From contig JAJXWF010000008.1 in assembly GCA_021781735.1 (NCBI GenBank), positions 1-40,462 of the forward strand: DNA of 40,462 nt. Reading direction: 5' to 3'. The stretch comes from Actinomycetes bacterium. Its GTDB lineage: Bacteria > Actinomycetota > Actinomycetes > Propionibacteriales > Propionibacteriaceae. The position numbers were made by a program, and so were the translations under genes. This document shows positions 15,949-25,310 of the stretch, one piece after another (position 1 is the stretch's first letter; each line of letters opens with the position of its first letter). A model generated the notes under the pieces. That model worked only from the letters and a program-made list of their open reading frames with translations. It ran no database searches and was not told the origin of the DNA.

Positions 15949-16518
15949 GTGAGTCGACGACTGTTCGTCGCCCTGCTTCCACCCGCATCGGTGCGCGACG
16001 ACCTGACCCGCTTCCTTGAACCGCGCTGGGAGGCCGAGACGCCCTGGCGATGGACGCGCCCCGAGACGTGGCACATCACGCTGGCATTCCTGCCGGCGGT
16101 GAGTGATGCCCGCATCGACCCGCTCATCGGGAGTCTTGCCGAGGTCCGCACCGGGGCGGTCCCGCTCGCGCTCGATGGTGGTCTGGCCTTCCCCGACGCC
16201 CTGCGCGCCCGGGTGCTCGCACTGCGGGTCGGACCCGATGCGGAGCGCACCACCCGGTTGGCCGGAACCGTGCGCCGGGCCTGCAACCGCGCCGGTGTCG
16301 AGGTCGATGGCACCCGCTTGCGTGCCCACCTCACCCTCGCCCGAACATCGCGCCCCCATCCCGCGGGATCGTGGATCGACCTGCTCGACACGTTCCGATC
16401 CGAGCCCTGGGTGGGCACCGAGGTGGTACTCGTGGAGTCGCACCTCGGGCAGGGACCGGGTGGAACTCCCCTCTACGAGATCGTCGAGACCTTCGGTCTT
16501 GCCGCCCCATCACGATGA
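15949..16518 (+). CDS. thpR: RNA 2',3'-cyclic phosphodiesterase (2H family)
   Basis: A 189-residue enzyme of the LigT/ThpR 2H phosphoesterase family, which opens 2',3'-cyclic phosphates at RNA ends to 2'-phosphates. The two HxT motifs are present: HITL with His42/Thr44 and HLTL with His127/Thr129. The N-terminus RRLFVALLPP and the WRWTRPETWHITLAFLP stretch are typical. The GTG is 3 nt after the stop of the 32-codon frame, with no clear ribosome site of its own, which fits translational coupling. The DUF1349 gene follows 37 bp downstream. Confidence 0.92.
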   Translation: MSRRLFVALLPPASVRDDLTRFLEPRWEAETPWRWTRPETWHITLAFLPAVSDARIDPLIGSLAEVRTGAVPLALDGGLAFPDALRARVLALRVGPDAERTTRLAGTVRRACNRAGVEVDGTRLRAHLTLARTSRPHPAGSWIDLLDTFRSEPWVGTEVVLVESHLGQGPGGTPLYEIVETFGLAAPSR

Positions 16519-16555
16519 CAAAGCCTGATGCCCTGTCCGATGAAAGGATCGACCG

Positions 16556-17134
16556 ATGACACGCAGTGCCTGGTCCGAAGGCCGCTGGACCACCCCGCCG
16601 GTGGCGGCGTCCGAGCATGACGGCCGCCTGATGGTCACCTGTGCCGAGGGCAGCGACGCCTGGCGGATCACGAGCTACGGGTTCGTGCACGACGACGAGC
16701 ATGCCCTGGTCGGGCCGTTCCCCGACGACAGTGCCGTCGAGGTGAGTTTCGAGGTCGAACTCTCCGGGCAGTTCGACCAGGCGGGCCTGTTCATCCGCGG
16801 TTCTGACCGGCGCTGGATCAAGGCCGGCATCGAGGTCGCCGACGGCGTCGCCCAACTGGGGGCGGTGGTCACCGACGAGTACTCCGACTGGTCGGTGGCA
16901 CCGGTTCCCGACTGGAACCACCACCGGGCGACGATCCGCGCCTCACGCACCGGCGACGCGGTCACGGTGCGGGCCCGCCGTGATGACGGGCCGTGGCAGC
17001 TGGTGCGTCTCGCGCACCTGAGGCCCGGGGAGGAACTCGAAGCCGGCCCGTTCTGCTGCGCGCCGACCCGCGCGGGCCTCGAGGTCACCTTCGTCTCCTG
17101 GGAGACGGGACCGGCGGACGCCTCGTTGCACTGA
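16556..17134 (+). CDS. DUF1349 concanavalin-like protein
   Basis: A 192-residue protein of the DUF1349 family, a concanavalin-like beta sandwich. Typical segments are VEVSFEVELSGQFDQAGLFI, RRWIKAGIEVADGVAQLGAV, TDEYSDWSVAPVP and a C-terminal GPFCCAPTRAGLEVTFVSWE. No signal peptide is seen. Relatives are often found with carbohydrate genes and may bind or act on sugars; the activity is unknown. A GAAAGGA site lies about 7 nt before the ATG. It is convergent with the sugar importer genes 33 bp downstream, so a link to amino-sugar use is possible but only positional. Confidence 0.85.
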   Translation: MTRSAWSEGRWTTPPVAASEHDGRLMVTCAEGSDAWRITSYGFVHDDEHALVGPFPDDSAVEVSFEVELSGQFDQAGLFIRGSDRRWIKAGIEVADGVAQLGAVVTDEYSDWSVAPVPDWNHHRATIRASRTGDAVTVRARRDDGPWQLVRLAHLRPGEELEAGPFCCAPTRAGLEVTFVSWETGPADASLH

Positions 17135-17167
17135 GCCGTCCGCCGGAAACCATCGAGTCCGGATCGC

Positions 17168-18061
17168 CTACTTCATCGTGCCCTGGCTCACCGACCCCTG
17201 GAGTTGACGCTGGAAGATGACGTACACCACCAGCACCGGCGCGACCGTGATGACCACGGCGGCGAACAGGGCGCCGAAGTCGACCGAGTAACCGGCCTGA
17301 CTCGCGAACGCGCCCAGGCCCTGGGACAGCACGTAGTTCTTCTCGTTGGTGTTCAACGCCACGGGGATGAGGTACTGGTTCCACAGCCCGAGGAAGTTGA
17401 AGATCGCCACGGAGGCCAGGCCCGGGCGGGCCATCGGCAGCATGACGCTGAAGAACGTGCGCCAGTCTCCGGCCCCGTCGATGGCGGCCGCCTCGCTGAT
17501 CTCGTAGGGAAGTGCCCGGAAGAACGCGTACAGGAAGAACACCGTGAACGGCAACGCGAACGCCACATACGTGATGATGAGGCCGGGCAGGGTGTTGAGC
17601 AGGCCGAAGCCGCGCAACACGAAGAACAGCGGCACGATCGCGAGGAACACAGGAAAGGTGAGTCCCGCGAGCATCAGGTAGTAGATGACCCGCGATCCGA
17701 AGAACCGGAACCGGGCCAGCACGTAGGCGCACATGGCCCCGAGCAGCATGACGATCACCAGGGCCGAGCCGACCACGATGATCGTGTTGATGAAGTAGCG
17801 TCCGATGCCTGCGGTCGTCCAGGCGTGCGCGTAGTTGACCACTGCCGGTCGGGTGGGCAGCGTGAACGGCGAGTCGAAGATCTGGGTCGTCGTCTTGAAC
17901 GAGGTGACCAGCGTCCACAACAGGGGACCGACCACGAGCACCACCCACAGCACGAGCACCGCGTGCGCGATCGAGGCGACCGTGCGGTCGCCCGGATTGG
18001 TCCGCACGGTGCGGGGGTTGTCGGTGAGGGGGGTCGAGAGATTCGTCGTCGAGGCGCTCAT
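17168..18061 (-). CDS. Sugar ABC transporter permease (NgcG/MalG type)
   Basis: A 297-residue inner-membrane permease with six helices after a 30-residue cytoplasmic N-terminus. The EAA loop that docks the ATPase reads EAAAIDGAGDWRTFFSVMLP, and LYAFFRALPYEISEAAAIDG just before it is typical of the CUT1 MalG branch. It is the last gene of a three-gene importer operon; its ATG overlaps the stop of the partner permease by 4 bp (ATGA). By comparison of the binding protein with NgcE, the substrate is probably N-acetylglucosamine or chitobiose. Confidence 0.93.
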   Translation of the reverse strand: MSASTTNLSTPLTDNPRTVRTNPGDRTVASIAHAVLVLWVVLVVGPLLWTLVTSFKTTTQIFDSPFTLPTRPAVVNYAHAWTTAGIGRYFINTIIVVGSALVIVMLLGAMCAYVLARFRFFGSRVIYYLMLAGLTFPVFLAIVPLFFVLRGFGLLNTLPGLIITYVAFALPFTVFFLYAFFRALPYEISEAAAIDGAGDWRTFFSVMLPMARPGLASVAIFNFLGLWNQYLIPVALNTNEKNYVLSQGLGAFASQAGYSVDFGALFAAVVITVAPVLVVYVIFQRQLQGSVSQGTMK

Positions 18062-19068
18062 GCCAGCGTCACCGAATCCTTGCCCCCGGTGAGGCGATTG
18101 ACGAGGAACACCAGGCCGGCGAAGCTCATGGTGACCGCGGCGAGCACCACGCCCATGGCACAGGCGAGACCCCATTGCCCCTTGGTGAACGCGGTGCGGT
18201 AGAGGTACTGGCTCATGACCAGGGTGGAGTTGTTGGGTCCGCCGTTGGAGTTGAGGGCCTGCATGTACACGAACGCGTCGAGCGCGGCGATGCCGAGGTA
18301 GATGTAGGCCGTCTGCACGTTCTCACGGATGAGCGGCAGCGTGATCGTCAGCGCGGTGCGGAAGCGGCCGGCGCCGTCGATGCGCGCCGACTCGTAGATC
18401 TCACTCGGGATGCCCTTGATCGCGGCGATGAACAGCACCATGTAGAAGCCGACCAGGCCCCAGATGATGACGAACATCGATACGGGCATGGCGGTATCGA
18501 TGTTGCCCAACCACGGGAAGGAATCGAACTGCTTGAACCCGACGGCCGTGAGGATCCCGTTGACCAGGCCGTTCGACGGGTCGAACACCTGGCTCCACAT
18601 GATGCCGATGATGATCGCGGGGATCGTGTACGGGAAGAACGAGATCACCCGGTAGAAGCCGGCCGCGCTGAGGCCCCGGATCTGTCCGTGGCTGGAACCA
18701 CCGACGGTGATCAGCGTCGCCAGCGTCAGGGCGAGTGCGATCGTGACGAACGGCACCACGATCGCGAGTTCGACGCTGTTGCGGATCGACTTGAGGAAGA
18801 TGTTGTCGGTGAACGCCCTCGTGTAGTTGCTCAACCCGACATAGTCCATCTGCGGGTTGAACCCGGTCCAGTCGGTGAGGGAATAGTAGAAGGCCTGGAT
18901 GAAGGGGCTCACCACGAAGATCAGGTAGACCGAAAGCGGCAACCCGAGAAACGCGAGGAAGAACGTGACCCGATCGACGCTCCAGTTGCGTCGACGCCGC
19001 CGGCGCCCCGGGGTGGCCGTACGGGCCAGCCCCGGGGTCCGGCGGTGGGTGAATCCCTGAGCCGTCAC
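18058..19068 (-). CDS. Sugar ABC transporter permease (NgcF/MalF type)
   Basis: A 336-residue CUT1-family permease. A basic N-terminus (GRRRRRRNWSVDRV) precedes the first helix, then SPFIQAFYYSLTDWTGF, which is typical of MalF-like subunits. The EAA loop is YESARIDGAGRFRTALTITL with PLIREN after it. The GTG start overlaps the stop of the binding-protein gene (GTGA), and the end overlaps the next permease by 4 bp, so all three genes are translationally coupled. No ATP-binding subunit is present anywhere in the window; NgcEFG-type systems in Streptomyces use the shared ATPase MsiK, so a distant ATPase is expected. Confidence 0.93.
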   Translation of the reverse strand: MTAQGFTHRRTPGLARTATPGRRRRRRNWSVDRVTFFLAFLGLPLSVYLIFVVSPFIQAFYYSLTDWTGFNPQMDYVGLSNYTRAFTDNIFLKSIRNSVELAIVVPFVTIALALTLATLITVGGSSHGQIRGLSAAGFYRVISFFPYTIPAIIIGIMWSQVFDPSNGLVNGILTAVGFKQFDSFPWLGNIDTAMPVSMFVIIWGLVGFYMVLFIAAIKGIPSEIYESARIDGAGRFRTALTITLPLIRENVQTAYIYLGIAALDAFVYMQALNSNGGPNNSTLVMSQYLYRTAFTKGQWGLACAMGVVLAAVTMSFAGLVFLVNRLTGGKDSVTLA

Positions 19069-20492
19069 GAGACCGTGATCTTCTTGATCGTCGGGTCGTT
19101 GGCGATCTTGTCGGTGATCTGCTGCAGTCCGGCGGTGAGCTGCTTCACCGACGAGCCGCCGCCGAGGAATGTGTTCCACAGCACCAACTGGTCGGCGTTC
19201 ATGCCGTAGTAGTCGACGAACTGCCAGCTGAAGACGTCGGTGGCGGCGTTGTCGAGCATCTTGATCTGGCTCACCAACGCGGTCGACCCGAACCCGTCGG
19301 CGGGCACCGTGCCCTTGACGATCGTCGGAGCCAGCTTGGTCTTGGCGAAGTTGGTGGCGGCGTCCTTGCTCAGCATCACCCGCATGAACTCCTTGCCACC
19401 GGCGACGTTCTTCGCCTGGGTGGGCACGATGTAGCCCTCACCGGCGGTGGCGTGCAGGGCGGTGGCCGGCATCTGGGAGTTCTTGGTGACGGTGAGCTCG
19501 GGGGTGCCGGTCATCTTGAAGCCCGCCTTGGTCTGGGACTTCATCTCGTTCTCGATCCAGGAACCCGACGGGTAGAGCAGTGCCTGTTCCTGGCTCGACC
19601 ACTGCGCCTGTGCCTGGGTGAACTGGGTGCCCGAGCCGCCCGGCTTCACCATGCCGGCGTCGATGATCTTCTTCATCGCGGTGAAGACCTGCTGGATCGG
19701 GTCGAGGCTCCAGCACTTGGGCTTGAGGTTCTCCAGGGCCAGCCGCACATCGTTGCCGCCCTCCTTGATGGCCGAGCCGATCGCGGTGGTCTGGTAGTAG
19801 GTGGCGGCCTCCTTGCCCCACAGGAACAGGTACTTGTTCTTGGCCTTGGCCTCCTGGCCGAGTGCGTACGCCTCGTCCCAGGTTGTCGGCGGCTTCCAGC
19901 CGTTGGCGTCGAACATCGACTGGGAGTACCACAGGGCGTACACGGTCATCACGTAGTTGATCACGGCGAACTTGCCGTTGTAGGTGCCCGGCGCGGTGAC
20001 GCCGCCGTAGAGGGTGTCCTTGATCGGGGTGCCCTCGAGGTTGTTGGCCGCGAACACGTCAGTGAGATCCTCGATCTCGCTGAGGATCGTCTGGATGCCG
20101 ATGAGGTTGGCGCCGGAGTCGTCGATCACGTCCGGCGGGTTGCCGGCGTTGAACCGCGGCTGCAGGGTGGTGGCGATCGTGGTGGTGGGCGTGACCGTGC
20201 AGTTGGCGGCGTACGGCTGCTGTCCCATCAACTTGGCGGCGTACTGGGCGTAGTCGACGCCGTATCCACCGTTGAAGATCACGGCGTCGACGCTGGATCC
20301 CTTGGCGACGCCGAAGGGGTTGTCGGGGGAGGTGGACACCGCGCTGGTCGCGCTGGAGCCGCTCGTCGACGTCGTGTTGCCGGCGCCGCTCCCCGCGCAG
20401 GAGGCCAGGGTTCCCGCCAGGGGAATGACGGCCGCCGACGCGAGCAGGCTGCGACGCCCGATACGGGCCTGACCGAAGGACGAATTCTGCAT
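19065..20492 (-). CDS. N-acetylglucosamine/chitobiose-type ABC substrate-binding lipoprotein (NgcE-like)
   Basis: A 475-residue extracellular solute-binding lipoprotein. The signal has twin-arginine character (RRSLLASAAVIPLAG) and ends in the lipobox LASC with Cys32, followed by a Ser/Thr/Gly spacer. The body resembles Streptomyces NgcE in order and spacing: SPDNPFGV, VDAVIFNGGYGVDYA, LQPRFNAGNPPDVIDDSGA, YALWYSQSMFDANGWKPP, PSGSWIENEM, ATAGEGYIVPTQAKNVAGG and GKEFMRVMLSKDAATNF. I therefore favour N-acetylglucosamine or chitobiose as substrate; this is a recalled comparison, not an alignment. AGGAGA lies 6 nt before the ATG. It heads the importer operon and is divergent from SIS and kinase genes that fit amino-sugar use. 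Confidence 0.87.
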   Translation of the reverse strand: MQNSSFGQARIGRRSLLASAAVIPLAGTLASCAGSGAGNTTSTSGSSATSAVSTSPDNPFGVAKGSSVDAVIFNGGYGVDYAQYAAKLMGQQPYAANCTVTPTTTIATTLQPRFNAGNPPDVIDDSGANLIGIQTILSEIEDLTDVFAANNLEGTPIKDTLYGGVTAPGTYNGKFAVINYVMTVYALWYSQSMFDANGWKPPTTWDEAYALGQEAKAKNKYLFLWGKEAATYYQTTAIGSAIKEGGNDVRLALENLKPKCWSLDPIQQVFTAMKKIIDAGMVKPGGSGTQFTQAQAQWSSQEQALLYPSGSWIENEMKSQTKAGFKMTGTPELTVTKNSQMPATALHATAGEGYIVPTQAKNVAGGKEFMRVMLSKDAATNFAKTKLAPTIVKGTVPADGFGSTALVSQIKMLDNAATDVFSWQFVDYYGMNADQLVLWNTFLGGGSSVKQLTAGLQQITDKIANDPTIKKITVS

Positions 20493-20752
20493 GAACCATC
20501 TCCTGTGACAAGGCATTCCATGAATGACGTTACGCGGAAGCCGATTGGTGGTTGGCTGACAAACTAATGCGGGACGGCGGGCGTGTCGCTACCTCAGGGG
20601 CGTTCTGCACCGTTTCGCTCACTCTGATCGCGCGAAGTTGCACGCTTGTTACATTCCAGTGTCACCGGCGCGGCGGCCATCAGGGCCGCAATGGCCGGTT
20701 TCTGCGGCGTGTCGGGCGGTGAGCATTCGGGTTGTTCGCCGTTGCGGAGGTT

Positions 20753-20772
20753 GGTCCGACCGGTCCTAGAGT
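20753..20772 (+). promoter_or_regulatory. Overlapping palindromes and leaderless -10 before the SIS gene
   Basis: The 287-bp gap between ngcE-like and SIS genes holds GGTCCGACC (20753-20761) overlapping GACCGGTC (20758-20765), directly followed by TAGAGT (20767-20772), which ends 7 nt before the SIS ATG. A repressor there would block the promoter. The rest of the gap shows no gene; ngcE's promoter was not located with confidence. Confidence 0.4.
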
Positions 20773-20779
20773 TCCGCCC

Positions 20780-21547
20780 ATGAGCTCTGCCGAGAAGTTC
20801 CAACAAGAAGTCACGTCCAGGTTGCCGTTGCTCGTCGCCTCCGCCGCCGACGGCCCGATCGGCCGCGCGGCCGACCTGATGGCCGATTCGATCGCCGCCG
20901 GCGGCGTGGTGCACGCCTTCGGCAGCGGCCACTCCGAGGCCTTCGCGATGGAGGTCGCGGGACGGGCCGGAGGCCTGATCCCCACATCCAAGGCCGCGCT
21001 GCGCGACGTCGTCATCTGGGGTACGCGCGAACGCGGGTCACTCAACGGTTCCGATCTCGAACGCGACCCGAGCGTCGCCGTGGAACTGTATTCGCTCCAG
21101 TCGGACCACCCGGCCGACGTGTGGATCATCGCGTCCAATTCGGGTGTGAACGGGTCGATCATCGGCGTCGCCCAGGCGGTCAAGGACGCCGGCCACCCCC
21201 TCATCGCGGTCACCAGCCTGCAGCACACGATGGCCGTCAAGCCGAAGCACCCGTCGGGCAAGCGGCTCAGCGACCTGGCCGACGTGGTCATCGACAACCT
21301 GGCACCGTTCGGCGACACCACGGTGCCGCTCGAGCCGGGTGAACTCACCGAGGGGATGGTGGGGGGCGCGATCTCGTCGATCACCGGCGCGTTCATCGCC
21401 CAACTGCTCACCCTGGGTGTCGCCGAAAGGCTCGCGGCCCGGGGGATCCGGCCGCCGATGTACATCTCGGCGAACATCCCCGGCGGCGATGAGCACAACC
21501 GGGAGCTCACCGACACGTACGCGGGCCGACTGAGGATCGAGGCCTGA
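20780..21547 (+). CDS. SIS-domain sugar-phosphate protein (UPF0309-like)
   Basis: A 255-residue cytoplasmic protein with one SIS fold covering most of its length: VVHAFGSGHSEAFAMEVAGR (phosphosugar-binding loop), IIASNSGVNGSIIGVAQAVK and LIAVTSLQHTMAVKPKHPSG, then SDLADVVIDNLAPFGD. This is the UPF0309/SIS layout rather than MurQ or GlmS. SIS domains isomerise or sense phosphosugars; beside an NgcE-like importer and an N-acetylglucosamine-type kinase it probably acts on an amino-sugar phosphate, which is inference. The ATG is 7 nt after TAGAGT. The kinase gene follows 71 bp downstream on the same strand. Confidence 0.85.
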   Translation: MSSAEKFQQEVTSRLPLLVASAADGPIGRAADLMADSIAAGGVVHAFGSGHSEAFAMEVAGRAGGLIPTSKAALRDVVIWGTRERGSLNGSDLERDPSVAVELYSLQSDHPADVWIIASNSGVNGSIIGVAQAVKDAGHPLIAVTSLQHTMAVKPKHPSGKRLSDLADVVIDNLAPFGDTTVPLEPGELTEGMVGGAISSITGAFIAQLLTLGVAERLAARGIRPPMYISANIPGGDEHNRELTDTYAGRLRIEA

Positions 21548-21618
21548 ATCTGGCCCGCCACCCGTTAGGGTGCTGGCCATCCACCCGTGCGGTGAGGGGG
21601 GAAACCGACAGGAGAGTC

Positions 21619-22620
21619 ATGGTTCCGGCAGTCATTGCGGTTGATGCGGGGGGTACCTCGACCCGGGCGGCCGTCGTCGGCCTCACCGGGGACGTCCTGG
21701 GCGTCGGGCGCGCCGGTGCGGGGAACCCGATCTCGTCGGGTGTCGAACTGGCGACGGCGAACGTCGTCGAGGCGTGTCGGCAGGCGCTCGCACAGTCCGG
21801 CAACAGCGAGCGGATCGTGTCCTCGCTGGTCACCATGGCCGGGGGCGCCAACGGGTCGACGCCTACCGACGGGCTGGTTGCACGGCTCATCGACAGTGGC
21901 GTCCCGGGTCCGCTCGCCATCGACAGCGACGTGCTGAGCGCCTACTTCTCGGGAAGTCCGGCGTCCGAGGGCGCCGTGCTGATCGTCGGGACGGGGGCCG
22001 TGGCCGGCCGGATCAGCGACGGGCTCCTGGCGCGGGTGGCCGACGGTCTCGGCTGGCTGCTGGGGGACGCCGGATCGGGGTTCTGGATCGGGCGCCGCGC
22101 CGCGATCGCCGCCGCGGCCGATCTCGACGGGCGCGGGGAGCCGACCGCGCTGACCGACGACGTGCTGGCCGAGTACGGACTCTCCCGCGGACGCCGCAAG
22201 CGGACCGGGCGTCCGGAGGTGCTCTCCCCGCTCGTGCACGAGATCTACGGGCGGCGTCCGATCGAGCTGGCCAGGTTGGCCCCGATCGTGCTCCGGCACC
22301 CCGACGATCCCGTGGCCTCGCTGATCCTCGAGGGCGCCGCGAACGCCCTGACGAACACGATCACCTCGCTGCTGGGCGACGACGACGTCCCGTTGGTGCT
22401 GGCCGGGGGCCTGATCGGCCCTGCCAGCGCCCTGCACGACCGGATGTCCCAGCGCCTGGCCGGACGGCATTGCCTCACCGCCACCGACGGTCTCGCGGGG
22501 GCGGCGCTGATGGCACTTCGGCGGGTGGGGGCCGAGGCGAACCAGGCGGTCCACGCGCGCCTGGTGGCGGCCCTGGCCGCCCGCACCCTTCCCGTGGGAC
22601 CGCTCGGGGCCTCCCGGTAG
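21619..22620 (+). CDS. BadF/BadG-type N-acetylglucosamine kinase
   Basis: A 333-residue sugar kinase of the ASKHA superfamily (BadF/BcrA branch, which includes N-acetylglucosamine kinase). Visible sites are the phosphate-1 loop VDAGGTSTRAAV (residues 6-17), VGTGAVAGR, GDAGSGFWIGRRAA and the adenosine-motif region VPLVLAGGLIGP. It should phosphorylate an incoming amino sugar at the 6-hydroxyl. CAGGAGAG precedes the ATG. TAGGGT (21566-21571) in the gap after the SIS gene could be an internal promoter. The position next to the importer and SIS gene supports N-acetylglucosamine as substrate. A second kinase of the same family starts at 30158. Confidence 0.85.
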   Translation: MVPAVIAVDAGGTSTRAAVVGLTGDVLGVGRAGAGNPISSGVELATANVVEACRQALAQSGNSERIVSSLVTMAGGANGSTPTDGLVARLIDSGVPGPLAIDSDVLSAYFSGSPASEGAVLIVGTGAVAGRISDGLLARVADGLGWLLGDAGSGFWIGRRAAIAAAADLDGRGEPTALTDDVLAEYGLSRGRRKRTGRPEVLSPLVHEIYGRRPIELARLAPIVLRHPDDPVASLILEGAANALTNTITSLLGDDDVPLVLAGGLIGPASALHDRMSQRLAGRHCLTATDGLAGAALMALRRVGAEANQAVHARLVAALAARTLPVGPLGASR

Positions 22621-22636
22621 CTGCTCGCGCTCCCGG

Positions 22637-25156
22637 TCAGTCGGTGCCGGGGACGCCGCAGTAGCGGGCCAGGTGGCGTCCGGTGAGGGTGGAGGCGTCG
22701 GCCACGAGGGCTGCCGGGGTTCCCTCGAACACGACGAGCCCGCCGTCGTGGCCCGCGCCCGGACCGAGGTCGATGATCCAGTCGGCGTGGGCCATCACGG
22801 CCTGGTGGTGCTCGATGACGATCACCGAGTGCCCGGCGTCGACCAGCCGGTCGAGCAGGCCGAGCAGCTGCTCGACGTCGGCGAGGTGCAGGCCGGTGGT
22901 CGGTTCGTCGAGCACGTAGACACCGCCCGTGTCGCCGAGGTGAGTGGCGAGCTTGAGACGCTGGCGCTCACCGCCCGACAGCGTCGTGAGCGGCTGGCCC
23001 ACCGTCAGGTAGCCCAGCCCGACATCGACCAGTCGCTCGAGCACCGTGCGGGCCGCCGGGATCGGGACCCCGCCGGCGCCGAAGAACGCCAGTGCCTCGG
23101 CCGCGGTCATCGACAGCACCTCGTGGATGTTGCGGCCACCCAGGAGATGGTCGAGAACCGCCGGCTGGAAGCCCAAGCCGTCGCACTCCTCGCACACGGT
23201 GGTCACGGTGTCCATGAACCCGAGCTCGGTGTAGATGACGCCGGCGCCCTTGCAGGTGGAGCAGGCCCCCTCGGAGTTGGCGCTGAACAGGGCGGGCTTG
23301 ACGCCGTTCGCCTTCGCGAACGCCTTGCGGATGGGGTCCAGCAGGCCGGTGTAGGTGGCGGGATTGCTGCGTCGGGACCCCTTGATGGGGGCCTGGTCGA
23401 TCGTGACCACGCCATTGCGGGGTGACACGGACCCCTCGACGAGGGAACTCTTGCCGGATCCGGCGACGCCGGTGATCACGGTCAGGACGCCGAGCGGGAT
23501 GTCGACGTCGACGTCGCGCAGGTTGTGGTCGCGGGCCCCGCGGACCTCGAGCCGCCCGGTGGGGGTGCGCACGGCGTCCTTGACCCGGGCCCGATCGTCG
23601 AGGTGGCGTCCGGTGAGGGTGTCGCTGCGGCGAAGGCCGGCGACGCTGCCCTCGAACACGATCCTGCCGCCCGAGGTGCCCGCGCCGGGGCCGAGGTCGA
23701 CGGCGTGGTCGGCGATCGCGATGGTCTCGGGCTTGTGCTCGACGACCAGTACCGTGTTGCCCTTGTCGCGCAGTTGCAGCAGCAGCTCGTTCATCCGCTG
23801 GATGTCGTGGGGGTGCAACCCGATCGTCGGCTCGTCGAACACGTAGGTGACGTCGGTGAGCGACGACCCGAGGTGCCGGATCATCCGCACCCGTTGCGCC
23901 TCCCCGCCCGACAGGGTGCCCGACGACCGGTCGAGCGACAGGTATCCGAGACCGATCCGGACGAACGCGTCGAGATGGTCCTGCAGGGAGGCCAGCAGCG
24001 GCGCGACGCTGGGCTCGTCGAGGGTCCGCACCCAGGCCGCGAGGTCGCTGATCTGCCTCGCGCAGGCGTCGGCGATGCTGATGCCTGCGATCGTCGAGGA
24101 GCGGGCCGCGGTGCTGAGCCGGGTGCCGCCGCACTCGGGGCAGGTGGTGAAGGTGACCGCCCGCTCGACGAACGCCCGGATATGGGGCTGCATCGCCTCG
24201 ACGTCCTTGGAGAGCATCGACCTCTGGAGCCGGGGGATCAGCCCCTCATAGGTCATGTTGATGTTCGCGATCTTCATCCGGGTGGGCTCCCGGTAAAGCA
24301 GGTCGTGGCGCTCGCGCTTGCTGAACTCACTGATCGGCTTGTCCGCCGGGAAGAAGCCGGACGCCGCGTACAGGCGGTGGTTCCACCCGCCGGGGGTGTA
24401 GCCGGGCACCTTCAACGCCCCGTCGGCGAGCGACAGGTTCTCGTCGAACAGCTCGCGGAGCGCGATGTCGTTGACGTTGCCGATGCCTTCGCACCGGGGA
24501 CACATGCCGCCGGTGACGGTGTAGGTCTTCTTCGTGGCCATGGTCCGGTCCTCGCCGCGCTCCACGGTGATCGCGCCGCCGCCGTGCACGGTCGGGACGT
24601 TGAACGCGTACGCCTGGGGCGAGCCGATGTGTGGCCGGGCCAGCCGGCTGAACAGGATCCGCAGCAGCGCGTTGGCGTCGGTGACGGTGCCGACGGTCGA
24701 CCTGATGGTGGCACGCATCGGCTCCTGGTCGACGATGATCGCGGTGGTCAGCCCGTCGAGCACGTCGACGTCGGGTCGTGACAGCGTCGGCATGAACCCC
24801 TGGATGAACGCGCTGTACGTTTCGTTGATCATCCGCTGCGACTCGGCGGCGATCGTGCCGAACACGAGCGAACTCTTGCCCGACCCGGACACCCCGGTGA
24901 ACACGGTGAGCCGGCGCTTCGGCAGGTCGACGGAGACGTTCTTCAGGTTGTTCTCCCGCGCCCCCTGCACCCGGATGCGGTCGTGGGCGTCGGCCCGATG
25001 CGAGGCCGACGACTCTCCGGCCGGTTGCGGCGGTGGGGTGGGTTCGGGCTGCCCAGCGGGTTGGGTGGGTTCGGGTTGTTCGGTGGGTTCCGGCTGTCCG
25101 GGTTGTTCGGTGGGTTCCGGCTGTCCGGGTTGTTCGGTGGTCGAGGACGCTGGCAC
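22637..25156 (-). CDS. UvrA-like ABC ATPase lacking the UvrB-binding region
   Basis: An 839-residue tandem ABC protein of the short UvrA-like class (DrrC/UvrA2 type), not the roughly 950-residue repair UvrA. Both Walker A sites ([28 protein letters not shown]), both signatures ([22 protein letters not shown]) and both Walker B strands ([21 protein letters not shown]) are intact. Zinc-type CxxC pairs occur in [23 protein letters not shown] and CEECDGLG. Such proteins protect against DNA-binding drugs in some actinomycetes; the role here is unknown. The first 50 residues are Pro/Glu/Gln repeats. GTG at 25156 is chosen for the GGGAGGGA site just upstream; a GTG 16 codons earlier is possible. Confidence 0.9.
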   Translation of the reverse strand: MPASSTTEQPGQPEPTEQPGQPEPTEQPEPTQPAGQPEPTPPPQPAGESSASHRADAHDRIRVQGARENNLKNVSVDLPKRRLTVFTGVSGSGKSSLVFGTIAAESQRMINETYSAFIQGFMPTLSRPDVDVLDGLTTAIIVDQEPMRATIRSTVGTVTDANALLRILFSRLARPHIGSPQAYAFNVPTVHGGGAITVERGEDRTMATKKTYTVTGGMCPRCEGIGNVNDIALRELFDENLSLADGALKVPGYTPGGWNHRLYAASGFFPADKPISEFSKRERHDLLYREPTRMKIANINMTYEGLIPRLQRSMLSKDVEAMQPHIRAFVERAVTFTTCPECGGTRLSTAARSSTIAGISIADACARQISDLAAWVRTLDEPSVAPLLASLQDHLDAFVRIGLGYLSLDRSSGTLSGGEAQRVRMIRHLGSSLTDVTYVFDEPTIGLHPHDIQRMNELLLQLRDKGNTVLVVEHKPETIAIADHAVDLGPGAGTSGGRIVFEGSVAGLRRSDTLTGRHLDDRARVKDAVRTPTGRLEVRGARDHNLRDVDVDIPLGVLTVITGVAGSGKSSLVEGSVSPRNGVVTIDQAPIKGSRRSNPATYTGLLDPIRKAFAKANGVKPALFSANSEGACSTCKGAGVIYTELGFMDTVTTVCEECDGLGFQPAVLDHLLGGRNIHEVLSMTAAEALAFFGAGGVPIPAARTVLERLVDVGLGYLTVGQPLTTLSGGERQRLKLATHLGDTGGVYVLDEPTTGLHLADVEQLLGLLDRLVDAGHSVIVIEHHQAVMAHADWIIDLGPGAGHDGGLVVFEGTPAALVADASTLTGRHLARYCGVPGTD
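25084..25137 (-). repeat. 27-bp tandem repeat encoding GQPEPTEQP
   Basis: Two identical 27-base units (25084-25110, 25111-25137) with degenerate copies on the gene-internal side encode a nine-residue Pro/Glu/Gln motif in the disordered N-terminus of the UvrA-like protein. The period is a multiple of three, so copy-number change keeps the frame. Confidence 0.9.
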
Positions 25157-25310
25157 GCTCGGTCCCTCCCGGTGATGTCCTGGTGGCACACCCGATCCTG
25201 CCACCTGATCCGAACGCTCTCTACCGGCCGGGCGGCCTCACGTGGGGGTGGGTTGAGCGCACCGGACGGCGTCCGCCCCGCCCGTCCGCTCGCCCGCGGT
25301 CGGGGCTCGG

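Noticed and set aside
20753-20765. A DasR (dre) operator
   Set aside because: The half-site resembles GGTC/GACC but the centre is one base instead of two and the flanks do not match the 16-bp consensus; kept only as an unassigned palindrome.
22637-25156. Canonical nucleotide-excision repair UvrA
   Set aside because: The protein is about 110 residues shorter and lacks the UvrB-interaction region expected between the first Walker A and signature; no uvrB or uvrC is nearby.
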